From contig CAJMPJ010000023.1 of assembly GCA_905215155.1 (NCBI GenBank), positions 1 through 53,721 of the forward strand: 53,721 nt of DNA, read 5' to 3'. Made by a program: the position numbers and the translations under genes. The stretch is from an uncultured bacterium. Its GTDB lineage: Bacteria; Bacillota; Clostridia; Lachnospirales; Lachnospiraceae. Below the pieces are notes generated by a model, which was not told the DNA's origin, did not search any database, and saw nothing but the letters and a program-made list of their open reading frames with translations. Of this stretch, positions 42,144 to 53,670 are shown one piece after another; positions within the stretch are counted from its first letter, which is position 1, and every line of letters begins with the position of its first letter.

Positions 42144-42584
42144 ATGAGCTCAAAAACAAAAATCGTCGTATTACGAATGAAAGAAATCATCTACACTGCA
42201 ATCTTCGTTGGCCTTGGAATTCTTCTTATCACTTTGTTTTTAGTCATGTTCCGCCCGAAAAAGGATTCGGTTCCTACATCTGGTGACGCCGTGCACTATG
42301 TTCCGGGGGTCTATACCTCCGCCATAACGCTGAATAACCAGGACATCAATGTTACAGTCACCGTAGATTCCGGTAAAATCACTTCCGTGAGCCTGGTTCC
42401 TTTAAGCGAAGCCGTCACCACCATGTATCCGCTCATGCAGCCTGCCATGGATCACTTATCAGAGCAGATCGTGAAAAACCAGTCCACCAAAAACATTTCC
42501 TATTCGTCGGATTCCCGCTATACCTCTGGCATCCTTTTAAAGGCAGTGGATCAGGCGCTGTCAAAAGCCCAGAAATCCGATTAG
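42144..42584 (+). CDS. Small membrane protein with FMN-binding-like domain
   Basis: 146 residues. One membrane helix (about 14-36) then a domain of the FMN_bind type: GVYTSAITLNNQDINVTVTV, GKITSVSLVP, QIVKNQSTKNI, and SRYTSGILLKAVDQAL. The SGAT motif that usually carries covalent flavin reads SSDSRYTS here, so flavin attachment is doubtful. GGAGGG lies 10 bases before the ATG. Divergent from addB. Confidence 0.65.
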   Translation: MSSKTKIVVLRMKEIIYTAIFVGLGILLITLFLVMFRPKKDSVPTSGDAVHYVPGVYTSAITLNNQDINVTVTVDSGKITSVSLVPLSEAVTTMYPLMQPAMDHLSEQIVKNQSTKNISYSSDSRYTSGILLKAVDQALSKAQKSD

Positions 42585-42661
42585 CAGGCATTGTGTTTTT
42601 TCCTTTATGATTGTATAATGAGGAAACGTGATACATACTTACATAAATGAGGAAAACGACC

Positions 42662-44053
42662 ATGAATCAAACTACAAAAGCACAGGATGCAGCGGGGCAT
42701 AACGGGATTACAGAGGGAGTGATTTGGAAACAGCTTCTTCTGTTTTTCTTTCCCATTTTATTCGGCACCTTTTTTCAACAGCTCTACAATACCATAGACG
42801 CCGTCATTGTCGGAAGATTTGTGGGCAAAGAAGCACTTGCAGCAGTAGGAGGCCCTACCGGAACCCTGATCAATTTGCTGATCGGTTTCTTCATAGGGCT
42901 TTCTTCCGGTGCAACAGTCATCATCTCACAATTTTACGGTGCAAAAAAAGAGGAGGAGGTAAGTAAGGCTGTCCATACGGCCATCGCCTTCTCCATTACT
43001 ACCGGAATAATCTTTACCATCACCGGCATCCTGGGAGCACCATTTGCCTTGAAAGCCATGGGAACGCCTGACGAGATCCTCCACCATGCGGTGGCCTTTA
43101 TGCGGGTCTATTTTATCGGGATTACCGCCAACCTGGTCTACAACATGGGAGCCGGAATCCTGCGGGCCATCGGGGACTCCAAACGGCCTCTTTACTTTCT
43201 TATCACAAGCTGTTTTACCAATATCGTTCTGGACATCCTGTTTGTGGTATATTTGCCCCTGGGGGTTCGGGGAGCGGCTCTTGCCACAATCCTCTCCCAG
43301 CTTCTCAGCGCCGTGCTGGTAGTCCGTCTGCTGATCCGTACCAGGAAATCCTACCGTCTTGTTCCAAAAGCCTTAAAAATTGACCCGGACATGCTTAGAA
43401 GAATCATCCGCATCGGTTTTCCTGCCGGACTCCAGTCCGTCATGTACTCCTTGTCAAATATCATCATCCAGTCAAGCATCAACACACTTGGTACCGATAC
43501 CATTGCAGCCTGGACCGCCTACGGAAAGATAGACAGCATATTTTTCACCATCATCAGCGCATTCGGAATTGCCATCACTACCTTTGTGGGGCAAAACTAC
43601 GGAGCGAACAAAAGAGACCGGGTCTACAAAGGAATCCGGGTCTGTATGGCCATGTGCTTTGCTTCCTCTATTGCTTTGAGCTTTTTACTCTATACCTTTG
43701 GAAACCATATTTTTCTGCTCTTTACCACGGACCCATCGGTCATTGCCATCGGAACGGAGATTCTCCGCTTTCTGGCGCCGGTCTATGTTACCTATATCTG
43801 CATCGAGATCTGTTCCGGTTCCCTCAGAGGAACAGGGGACTGCTGGATTCCCATGCTGCTCACCTGCTTAGGTGTATGCGTACTCAGGGTCGTATGGGTC
43901 TGGGTGGCTGTTCCTCTGCATCCCACCATTAAAATGGTGGTCTTCAGCTATCCAATGACCTGGACAACCACCTCCGTTTTATTTCTGGTTTATTTCAGCT
44001 TTTATAGCCGGCTGAAATGGCGCAGATTCCCCTTACGTTTGAAGAAACACTGA
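42662..44053 (+). CDS. MATE-family efflux transporter
   Basis: 463 residues from ATG at 42662, where TGAGGA sits 9 bases upstream; an ATG at 42647 is less likely. Twelve helices; MATE signatures PILFGTFFQQLYNTIDAVIV, GKEALAAVGGPTGTLINL and a second half beginning IRIGFPAGLQSVMYSLSN. Exports small cations or drugs by Na+ or H+ exchange; substrate unknown. Convergent with the yitT-type gene, 14 bases apart. Confidence 0.95.
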   Translation: MNQTTKAQDAAGHNGITEGVIWKQLLLFFFPILFGTFFQQLYNTIDAVIVGRFVGKEALAAVGGPTGTLINLLIGFFIGLSSGATVIISQFYGAKKEEEVSKAVHTAIAFSITTGIIFTITGILGAPFALKAMGTPDEILHHAVAFMRVYFIGITANLVYNMGAGILRAIGDSKRPLYFLITSCFTNIVLDILFVVYLPLGVRGAALATILSQLLSAVLVVRLLIRTRKSYRLVPKALKIDPDMLRRIIRIGFPAGLQSVMYSLSNIIIQSSINTLGTDTIAAWTAYGKIDSIFFTIISAFGIAITTFVGQNYGANKRDRVYKGIRVCMAMCFASSIALSFLLYTFGNHIFLLFTTDPSVIAIGTEILRFLAPVYVTYICIEICSGSLRGTGDCWIPMLLTCLGVCVLRVVWVWVAVPLHPTIKMVVFSYPMTWTTTSVLFLVYFSFYSRLKWRRFPLRLKKH

Positions 44054-44067
44054 TTTTTACGAAGCCT

Positions 44068-44940
44068 TTACTCCATCGGTGCCCGGTAAAAGGCTCCGTA
44101 AAACTGCTCCGTCCGAAACATATTTACGATCACGTGTCCATCCACTTCGTGAAACAGAGATATAATGTCGGCCACCTCATAGGAAGATACCACCGTATGA
44201 AGCAGATACATTTTTTTCTTGCTGTAACCGCCTACGGCATCCACACAGGAGATGCCGTGTTGAAAGGCTTTCACATATGCCTGGGTAAGCTCCGGCCCTT
44301 TGGTGGTGGTGACCTGAAGAGTCACCCGCTCATACCTGTGATGGAAGGTGGAAATGATCTTTGTCCCCACAAACTGGAATAAAATAGAATATCCCGCATA
44401 TTTCCATCCAAAGATCGCACCAAAGGTACACAGCAGGATTACGTTCCCTATAAACACATAGGTCCAGATAGAATTTCCCGTCTTATTGGAAACATAAAGA
44501 GCAATAAAGTCCGTTCCTCCGGTGGACGCATTTCCTCGAAGGGCGATCACTATGGCAAACCCGTAAAGCACCCCTCCATATATTACATTCAATACCTCAT
44601 CATCAAAAAGAGGAGTAAATTGAAAAATTCTTAAAAAAACACTGGATAACAAAACCTGGAGCAGCGAAAATAGAGTAAACCGTTTACTGATGCTTTTGCT
44701 GCATGCCCAGGCCACAGGAAGATTCAGTATGATCATGCCGAGGGAAGTGGATATATTCATCCCAAAAAGGGATGTCACCCGGTCAATCAAAATGGCAATT
44801 CCTGTAAACCCTCCTGATAAAAGCCCGGCCGGCTGAATGAATGCCTGTATTACATAAGTCTGCAAAAGCGCTGATAGGACAACTGCCAACGTTGTCATTA
44901 CATTTCTCACACGCTTATCTCTCCTCAGTTTTTTCAACAT
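44068..44940 (-). CDS. YitT-family membrane protein
   Basis: 290 residues. Five or six helices (GGFTGIAILIDRVTSLFGM, GGTDFIALYVS) and a C-terminal DUF2179 domain (HGISCVDAVGGYSKKKMYLL, HEVDGHVIVN). Function of the YitT family is not settled. The 74-base gap upstream opens into a structured leader with a terminator, so expression is probably controlled by RNA. Confidence 0.9.
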   Translation of the reverse strand: MLKKLRRDKRVRNVMTTLAVVLSALLQTYVIQAFIQPAGLLSGGFTGIAILIDRVTSLFGMNISTSLGMIILNLPVAWACSKSISKRFTLFSLLQVLLSSVFLRIFQFTPLFDDEVLNVIYGGVLYGFAIVIALRGNASTGGTDFIALYVSNKTGNSIWTYVFIGNVILLCTFGAIFGWKYAGYSILFQFVGTKIISTFHHRYERVTLQVTTTKGPELTQAYVKAFQHGISCVDAVGGYSKKKMYLLHTVVSSYEVADIISLFHEVDGHVIVNMFRTEQFYGAFYRAPME

Positions 44941-45014
44941 AATATTTCTCCTCCTATCATTAAAGGATATTATATGTAAGTTCTTCCTCTATATCAATCC
45001 TTTTCATAAAAAAA

Positions 45015-45145
45015 GAGGATCGCCCTTCCCCCACAGAAGGCAATCCTCCGTCACGGTCCAAACCGTCACATTATATTGTTTTTGCTACTGGCATCCCCAT
45101 GCCGATATCAAGCACATAAGACACCTCTATGTGCTTTTCACATAG
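45015..45145 (-). promoter_or_regulatory. Structured leader with terminator upstream of the yitT-type gene
   Basis: Reading on the minus strand: hairpin CTATGTG/CACATAG (45127-45145), an overlapping alternative GCACATA/TATGTGC (45112-45134), hairpin GGCAT-GGGG-ATGCC (45090-45103), hairpin ACGGT/ACCGT (45053-45066), then a strong terminator (45015-45048) with a T-run (45008-45014). The two exclusive 5' hairpins and the late terminator look like a riboswitch or attenuator. I cannot match it to a known class. Confidence 0.6.
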
Positions 45146-45305
45146 ACAATCGTACCATAGAATCCCAAAAAAGTCAATATTTTTAGTCTATTTTACCAAA
45201 AAATTGCCTTTAATTCAAAAAACATTGCCACATTTTTTCTTACAAGTTCCTTTCCTGGGTTTCTGTTTTGCACACAAATGCAAAAAACATATTTTTCTGA
45301 AAATT

Positions 45306-45335
45306 GCATATACTTTCCTTATTGCCAAAATGCTG
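45306..45335 (+). promoter_or_regulatory. Possible forespore (SigG-type) promoter
   Basis: GCATA and AATGCTG spaced by 18 bases partly match the SigG consensus (GHATR and CATNHTA; 5 of 7 in the second box). It lies 29 bases before the SpoVAF-type start. The rest of the gap upstream (45146-45305) shows nothing distinct. Confidence 0.35.
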
Positions 45336-45363
45336 CTAATTTATTTACAAGGAGAAAACTGTT

Positions 45364-46773
45364 ATGGATTTTTCAAGTAGCCTCACTGATAATATGAATT
45401 ATTTAAACAACAAACTGGATGTAGACCAAAACTTTGATCTGGTTTACCGCACATTTTATATCGGAGAACGGGAAGCAGCCTTATATTGCATCGACGGGTT
45501 TACAAAAGGGGATGTGTGGCAGAAGATCATGGAGGACTTTTCTTCCATAAAAAAGGAAGACATGCCCCTTGATGTCCTTGAGTTTTCCAAAAAATTCTTT
45601 CCTTACTCGCAGGTAAGTCTGGTCAAAGATGATGACAAAATGATAAAATCTTTGCTTACAGGCCTTGCCTGCCTCTTGATTGATGGTTACGACAAATGTC
45701 TCGTGGTGGACAGCCGTGGCTATCCCTCAAGAGGCGTGTCTGAACCGGAAAAAGATAAGGTGCTTCGTGGCTCCAAAGACGGCTTTGTGGAAACACTGAC
45801 CTCGAATACCGCTTTGATCCGACGAAGAATCCGTGATCCCAGGCTGACGATGGAGATCATGCATTCCGGAGAAAGCTCTTATACTGACATTGCCATCTGC
45901 TATTTTAAGGGACGTGTGGATGAAAAGCTTCTTGCCACCATCAAGGAACGGATCAAAAAGCTGAAGGTAGACGCCCTGACCATGAACCAGGAAAGTCTGG
46001 CGGAATGCATCTATCCCCATAAATGGTTTAATCCATTTCCCAAATTCAAATATTCAGAACGGCCGGACACCGCTTCTGCCTCTTTGCTGGAAGGCAACAT
46101 CATTATCCTGGTAGACAACTCTCCTTCTGCCATGATCCTGCCCTCCTCGATTTTTGACATCATTGAAGAAGCCGATGATTATTACTTCCCCCCGGTGACG
46201 GGAACCTATTTAAGGCTCTCCCGGTTTATCATTTCTATATTAACGCTGTATTTGACCCCTACCTGGCTGTTTTTTATGCAGAATCCAGAACTGATTCCCT
46301 CCTGGCTCCAATTTATACAGTTATCTGAACCCCCTCAGGTTCCTCTTCTGTTCCAGCTTCTGATTCTGGAATTCGCCATTGACGGACTAAGGCTTGCAGC
46401 GGTCAATACTCCCAGTATGCTGACCACGCCTCTCAGTGTGATCGCCGGTATTGTACTGGGAGAATATTCCGTAAAATCCGGCTGGTTCAACAGTGAGACC
46501 ATGCTATATATGTCATTTGTCACCATCGCAAACTATTCCCAGTCAAGCTTTGAGCTGGGTTATGCCTTCAAATTCATACGAATGATCATACTCGTAACTA
46601 CGGCTCTCTTTAACTTCTGGGGCTTTGTGGGCGGTATCCTGCTCTCCATTTGCGCCCTTGTATTTAATAAGACCATAGCTGGAAAGAGCTACATTTATCC
46701 CCTCATCCCGTTCCGCTTTTCAGAGCTCAAAAAACGGTTTTTCCGGGGACGTCTGCCTCACAGGGAAAAATAA
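45364..46773 (+). CDS. spoVAF: SpoVAF/GerA-family spore membrane protein
   Basis: 469 residues. The soluble N-terminal half has motifs of the GerA family (LLIDGYDKCLVVDSRGYPSR, TSNTALIRRRIRDPRL, IYPHKWFNPFPKF), and the C-terminal half has several helices with GTYLRLSRFI and NTPSMLTTPLSVIAGIVLGE. The short N-terminus and lack of an adjacent GerB/GerC favour SpoVAF over GerAA. These proteins act in nutrient germination or dipicolinate channel support. AAGGAG lies 10 bases before ATG. Confidence 0.85.
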   Translation: MDFSSSLTDNMNYLNNKLDVDQNFDLVYRTFYIGEREAALYCIDGFTKGDVWQKIMEDFSSIKKEDMPLDVLEFSKKFFPYSQVSLVKDDDKMIKSLLTGLACLLIDGYDKCLVVDSRGYPSRGVSEPEKDKVLRGSKDGFVETLTSNTALIRRRIRDPRLTMEIMHSGESSYTDIAICYFKGRVDEKLLATIKERIKKLKVDALTMNQESLAECIYPHKWFNPFPKFKYSERPDTASASLLEGNIIILVDNSPSAMILPSSIFDIIEEADDYYFPPVTGTYLRLSRFIISILTLYLTPTWLFFMQNPELIPSWLQFIQLSEPPQVPLLFQLLILEFAIDGLRLAAVNTPSMLTTPLSVIAGIVLGEYSVKSGWFNSETMLYMSFVTIANYSQSSFELGYAFKFIRMIILVTTALFNFWGFVGGILLSICALVFNKTIAGKSYIYPLIPFRFSELKKRFFRGRLPHREK

Positions 46774-46809
46774 GAAACAGGCGGAGATCGTTCAATCTCC
46801 GCCTGTTTC
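46774..46809. terminator. Bidirectional terminator between spoVAF and guaB
   Basis: Perfect 15-base stem (gaaacaggcggagat and its complement) with a 6-base loop, flanked by T/A runs. It immediately follows the spoVAF stop and precedes the guaB end. Confidence 0.9.
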
Positions 46810-46813
46810 TTAT

Positions 46814-48295
<1,482 letters not shown>

Positions 48296-48336
48296 TTATT
48301 AACATCGCTAATCTGAATTTTGCTTGTTAGTTACCT

Positions 48337-48365
48337 AGTTTAACAAATTTTACATAGCTTGTCAA
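48337..48365 (-). promoter_or_regulatory. guaB promoter
   Basis: Minus strand TTGACA (48360-48365) and TAAACT (48337-48342), 17-base spacer, about 70 bases before the start. No purine box was recognised. Confidence 0.65.
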
Positions 48366-48424
48366 CGGACATTTTGTAGTATTTTTCCGTCATACATGGA
48401 CAGTAAAGAATGCTTTTTTTATAC

Positions 48425-48466
48425 AAAAAAAGGGCGGGAACAGTCATTCACCATTCCTACCCTCTT
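48425..48466 (-). terminator. Terminator after the two-helix membrane protein gene
   Basis: Hairpin with arms AGGGTAGGAA and TTCCCGCCCT (minus strand) followed by a run of seven T. Ends transcription of the gene at 48472-48981. Confidence 0.8.
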
Positions 48467-48471
48467 TCCTG

Positions 48472-48981
48472 TTATATCTGTGAAATCACCTTACGGGGTG
48501 CTGTCATCTTCATACAGTGCAGCAGCTTATCATTGGGTTCAAAAATAACTTTCACCCGTTCCGAACCAGACTGACTGATGAGCGTATAAGTCTTTGCCCC
48601 CGGCAACTGTGAAGAAAAATCAAGTACCTTCATATCTTTTGTTTCATGATCACGGGCTTCTGTGGAACCTGTGGGAGCCACGATCTGTATCTCCTCCATG
48701 GAGGCCTCCCAGGCTTTTTTCCTCTTGCTTTTGCCGTATATCCGGTCAATGGACAACGAATTGGTCACATACAAATATTCGTATTCCACTTCACTGTTCC
48801 TGAATACCAGATATGCGGCTCCTCCGACAGCAAAAAGTATGATTACTCCGAAAATCCCAAAAACCGGAGAGATGGAAAGGAAAAATGCGATGACACACAA
48901 AATTCCCATCACGATCTTTAGCACCAAGGTATAGGCCGGTGCTTTTCGCTTCACAAGCCATTCTGCATACATTTCATTCAT
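48472..48981 (-). CDS. Two-helix membrane protein (possibly DUF6106)
   Basis: 169 residues. Two close helices (LKIVMGILCVIAFFLSISPV, FGVIILFAVGGAAYLVF) then a beta-rich cytoplasmic domain (YEYLYVTNSLSIDRIYGKSK, AKTYTLISQSG). I think it matches DUF6106, common in Lachnospiraceae, but only by general look. No known role. Lies downstream of groEL on the same strand but with a 135-base gap. Confidence 0.55.
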   Translation of the reverse strand: MNEMYAEWLVKRKAPAYTLVLKIVMGILCVIAFFLSISPVFGIFGVIILFAVGGAAYLVFRNSEVEYEYLYVTNSLSIDRIYGKSKRKKAWEASMEEIQIVAPTGSTEARDHETKDMKVLDFSSQLPGAKTYTLISQSGSERVKVIFEPNDKLLHCMKMTAPRKVISQI

Positions 48982-49018
48982 AATGATACTGGATTCCTTT
49001 CTTCCCTGCGTCTTACCG

Positions 49019-49087
49019 GGGTATAAAGGTATTCCTTTCAGGCGCTGCTTTCTCTTCCCGTATGATTCAGGGTATAAAAGGATACCT
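49019..49087. repeat. Pair of short direct repeats downstream of groEL
   Basis: GGGTATAAAGGTATTCCT (49019-49036) and GGGTATAAAAGGATACCT (49070-49087) are near-identical copies. Each also holds an ATACC/GGTAT-type half-palindrome. No gene overlaps them. Confidence 0.35.
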
Positions 49088-49116
49088 CATAGGTGATTCT
49101 TTCGTACAGATATGTC

Positions 49117-50739
<1,623 letters not shown>

Positions 50740-50820
50740 TCATACCTCCAGTTTTCTTCTAAAATAATGGAAAGTCCTATGGGACCTTCAGTTCTTTGTG
50801 ACAGCCTGCGGCCGCCTTAT

Positions 50821-51111
50821 TTATTCGATCACTGCTAAAATATCATTCTGCTTTACAATAACGAATTTTTCATCGTCTTTTCCGGTCTCTACTTCTGTTC
50901 CTGAATATTTGGAGAAGATTACCTTATCGCCGATTTTAACCTGCATGGTAACTTCCTTGCCGTCTACCAAACCGCCAGGTCCTACTGCGATGACTTCCGC
51001 CTGCTGTGGCTTTTCTTTTGCCTGCCCCGGCAGAACAATACCGGACTTTGTTGTCTCCTCTGCAACCAATGGTTTTAACACAACTTTGTCAAATAATGGT
51101 ACTAATTTCAT
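50821..51111 (-). CDS. groES: Co-chaperonin GroES
   Basis: 96 residues. Start MKLVPLFDKVVLKPLVAEE, mobile loop TTKSGIVLPGQA, IGDKVIFSKYSGTEV. GAGGAGG precedes the ATG. First gene of the groESL operon. Confidence 0.98.
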   Translation of the reverse strand: MKLVPLFDKVVLKPLVAEETTKSGIVLPGQAKEKPQQAEVIAVGPGGLVDGKEVTMQVKIGDKVIFSKYSGTEVETGKDDEKFVIVKQNDILAVIE

Positions 51112-51190
51112 TGCAATTCCTCCTCATAGCTTTCTGCTTATTTCTTTCTTCTGGCCTTCCGAAAGAAGTATTTTTTTATTCACATAATAA

Positions 51191-51233
51191 GTTATATCAC
51201 TCATTATTAGCACTGTCAATAGTTGAGTGCTAA
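51191..51233 (-). promoter_or_regulatory. groESL promoter with CIRCE operator
   Basis: CIRCE inverted repeat at 51207-51233: TTAGCACTG, 9 bases, GAGTGCTAA (one mismatch in the left arm). Minus-strand TTGACA (51214-51219) and TATAAC (51191-51196) with a 17-base spacer; the -35 lies inside the operator. HrcA would block transcription. Confidence 0.9.
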
Positions 51234-51376
51234 CTTTATAATTTTTTTACAAATTTACCATATCTATACGTTTTTTACCTTATTTATTTAGTTTATAGAA
51301 ATTTTCTTATTATATACCTTTCTTTTTTTCAACAGAAGTATTACAATAACAAAGAGAATGAAAGGAGTGTTTTTTT

Positions 51377-51937
51377 ATGGCAAAAAAGGGTAATGGTTTT
51401 GGGAAATTTGTGGCACTTGCCACCATCGCCGGCGCTGTTGTTGCAGGCATCTCTTATTTTACGAAATACAGATCTTTCCACAAAGAACTGGAAGAAAATT
51501 TTCACGACTTTGAAGATGACGGCAATGACGATATTTCCAAGATTGACAGCACGATGAACCGCAACTATGTTTCCTTAAATGCCAATAAGGACGAGCTTAA
51601 GATTGCGGCTTCCGACATGGCCGATGCTGCCAAGGATGCAGCCGTTGCCGCTAAGAATCTGGTAAAGGATGCAGCCAATATCGTAGGCGATACAGCAAAG
51701 GAAGCGGCCAATGCCGTGGCATTTACTGCAAAAGATATGTTTGACTCCTCATTAGAAAAAGAAGACACGAAAGAAGAAACAGAGAATCTCACAGAAGACG
51801 GTGGTCTTGATTATACCGCTTCCGAAGACGGCCAGCCGGCCGGGGACACATTGGAAGAACCGGAGGATGTGGAAGACTCTATGAAGGATTCATCGACCCA
51901 TGATACCACTACCATCGTGGAAGATGATATTCCATAA
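51377..51937 (+). CDS. YtxH-like small membrane/envelope protein
   Basis: 186 residues. A short N-terminal hydrophobic helix (FGKFVALATIAGAVVAGISY), then an Ala/Asp/Lys-rich amphipathic helix (MADAAKDAAVAAKNLVKDAA), and an acidic disordered tail. This matches the general layout of YtxH-type stress proteins, role unknown. GAAAGGAG precedes the ATG. Divergent from groESL. Confidence 0.6.
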   Translation: MAKKGNGFGKFVALATIAGAVVAGISYFTKYRSFHKELEENFHDFEDDGNDDISKIDSTMNRNYVSLNANKDELKIAASDMADAAKDAAVAAKNLVKDAANIVGDTAKEAANAVAFTAKDMFDSSLEKEDTKEETENLTEDGGLDYTASEDGQPAGDTLEEPEDVEDSMKDSSTHDTTTIVEDDIP

Positions 51938-51959
51938 CGTTCCTGCAGCACGCAGGATT

Positions 51960-52005
51960 AAGGAGCTGTTTTTCCTGAATGGAACCAGGAAAAGCAGCTC
52001 CTTTT
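51960..52005 (+). terminator. Terminator between the YtxH-like gene and bioB
   Basis: Stem aggagctg..tttcctg with caggaaa..cagctcct and a T5 run at the plus-strand end. Ends the plus-strand gene. Confidence 0.85.
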
Positions 52006-52019
52006 TGTTACATAACGGA

Positions 52020-52976
52020 TCAGGGTTCTACGAAGTATTCAAAGCCGGCATCTGTGATCAGCTGAATGGTATCCTCAATTGCCTGTCCATCTGCAGTCAG
52101 ATAGCCGGAGGCAAAAATAGAATCCACTGCATAGAACATCCATTTCTCTTTTCCTTTTAAATATACCTCTCTTCCGGCTGCACATCTTATATCGGAACTG
52201 GGATTCAACAAACGGGCAAGACATAATACTTTTAAACAATATTCCGCAGATAGATAAGAAGTATCCATTTTCTCTAAAGCGGTTCCTTCTATTGGAATTA
52301 AAAAATTAATCGGCACCGCCTGAGGATGGATTGCCTGGATGTCAAAAAGCATGTCAACAATATCCTGTTTTTCTTCCCCAAGGCCGGCAATGCCGCCGCA
52401 GCATATTTCAAATCCCATGCTTTGCAGCATTTTAATATTGGATATGCGCTCCTCATAGGTATGAGTGGTACAGATATTGGGATAAAACCTACTGCTTGTA
52501 TTTAAATTATGATTGATCCTCTCCACTCCTGCTTCTTTCAGGATTTTCGCCTGCTCTGGAGTCAAAAACCCGATGGAGCAGCATATGGGAGATTGGGTTT
52601 CCTTCTTAAGCTTTCTTATCTCATCTGCAAATTCATTTATTTCCGAATTTTGAAAACGGATTCCGCTTAAACCGATACAATGGCGTGCAAGATTCTTATC
52701 CGTTACCGTATAACCGTCTTTTAACAGCTTTTCATAAGCAACCAGCCTGTATTTATCAATATGGGCTTTGGATTCCTGGGACTGGGCACAATAGGCACAG
52801 TTTTGGGAACAGTTGCCGCTCCGGGCATTTGTGAGCAGCTGGATGGATACGGTGTTTCCTTTGTATTTCTTTCTGATGGAATAAACAGCTTCTAACAGCT
52901 CCGGCAATTCTTCATCCGGCAGGTTTAGGAGGGATAACGCGTCCTCTTTTGAAAGGTGCTGGAAATCATAGGTCAT
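52020..52976 (-). CDS. bioB: Biotin synthase
   Basis: 318 residues. Radical-SAM cluster CSQNCAYC, then SGNCSQNC context and HNLNTSSRFYPNICTTHTYE, CCGGIAGLGE, and INFLIPIEGTALE, all typical of BioB. Makes biotin from dethiobiotin. Downstream of bioY, so likely one operon; no other biotin biosynthesis gene is in the window. Confidence 0.95.
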   Translation of the reverse strand: MTYDFQHLSKEDALSLLNLPDEELPELLEAVYSIRKKYKGNTVSIQLLTNARSGNCSQNCAYCAQSQESKAHIDKYRLVAYEKLLKDGYTVTDKNLARHCIGLSGIRFQNSEINEFADEIRKLKKETQSPICCSIGFLTPEQAKILKEAGVERINHNLNTSSRFYPNICTTHTYEERISNIKMLQSMGFEICCGGIAGLGEEKQDIVDMLFDIQAIHPQAVPINFLIPIEGTALEKMDTSYLSAEYCLKVLCLARLLNPSSDIRCAAGREVYLKGKEKWMFYAVDSIFASGYLTADGQAIEDTIQLITDAGFEYFVEP

Positions 52977-53015
52977 TTTCTAATTCTCCCTGTATTTTAC
53001 ATTTGCTGGCGGCCG

Positions 53016-53552
53016 TCAGCGAAGGCTTACTGACAGAACCGGATTCAGCTTTTTAATAAGATAAATGGTGAAACAAGTCTTGAAAAAATCCCCTGGCAGA
53101 AAAGGGATCACACAGACCATAAGGGCGGCGGCAAACCCTGTATGGGTGATATAACAATACCATAAGGTACCGAACAGATAGGTGACGATCCAGCCGGTAT
53201 ATATGGCTGCTGCCAGAACCGGCACAGTGCTTTTTCCTGACCGTTCGATGATAAGTCCGGCGAGAAAGGCTGATGCTATGTAAGCAATAATGTAACCTCC
53301 GGTCGGGCCTATGACACTGAAAAGTCCTCCGTTAAACCCGGAAAAGACCGGCAGCCCCACAGCCCCCATAAGAACGAAGACAAACTGGCTCAAAGCTCCA
53401 TACCTGGCTCCTAATAATCCGGCGGCGGTAAATACAGATATATGCGCCAGATTAATGGGAACCGGGCCGATCGGAATGGCTATTTGCGATAGAATGGCAC
53501 TCAATGCGGCAAAGGATGCACATAACGTAAGTTCTTTTGCTGTTATTTTCAT
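53016..53552 (-). CDS. bioY: Biotin transporter BioY (ECF S component)
   Basis: 178 residues, six helices. Signatures PIGPVPINLAHISVFTAAGL and LPVFSGFNGGLFSVIGPTGG with GDFFKTCFTIYL. Binds and imports biotin with an ECF module encoded elsewhere. First gene of a bioY-bioB unit. Confidence 0.96.
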   Translation of the reverse strand: MKITAKELTLCASFAALSAILSQIAIPIGPVPINLAHISVFTAAGLLGARYGALSQFVFVLMGAVGLPVFSGFNGGLFSVIGPTGGYIIAYIASAFLAGLIIERSGKSTVPVLAAAIYTGWIVTYLFGTLWYCYITHTGFAAALMVCVIPFLPGDFFKTCFTIYLIKKLNPVLSVSLR

Positions 53553-53587
53553 ATAAGATCCCCCTGTAATATATTTGATTCTACACG

Positions 53588-53641
53588 ATTATACAAAGAT
53601 AGAGATAGATTGTCAACCAGTTTTACAATATTGGTTTACAA
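53588..53641 (-). promoter_or_regulatory. bioY promoter with BirA operator
   Basis: BirA-type repeat TTGTCAACC, 14 bases, GGTTTACAA at 53610-53641. Minus-strand TTGACA (53611-53616) and TATAAT (53588-53593) with a 17-base spacer; the operator covers the -35. Biotin-charged BirA should repress. Confidence 0.85.
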
Positions 53642-53670
53642 TTAAATCGAGACAAGTTTTTCCGGCAAGT

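Noticed and set aside
45008..45145. Mg2+, Mn2+ (yybP-ykoY), fluoride, guanidine or c-di-AMP riboswitch in front of the yitT-type gene
   Set aside because: The hallmark sequences of these classes were not found, so the leader is left unassigned.
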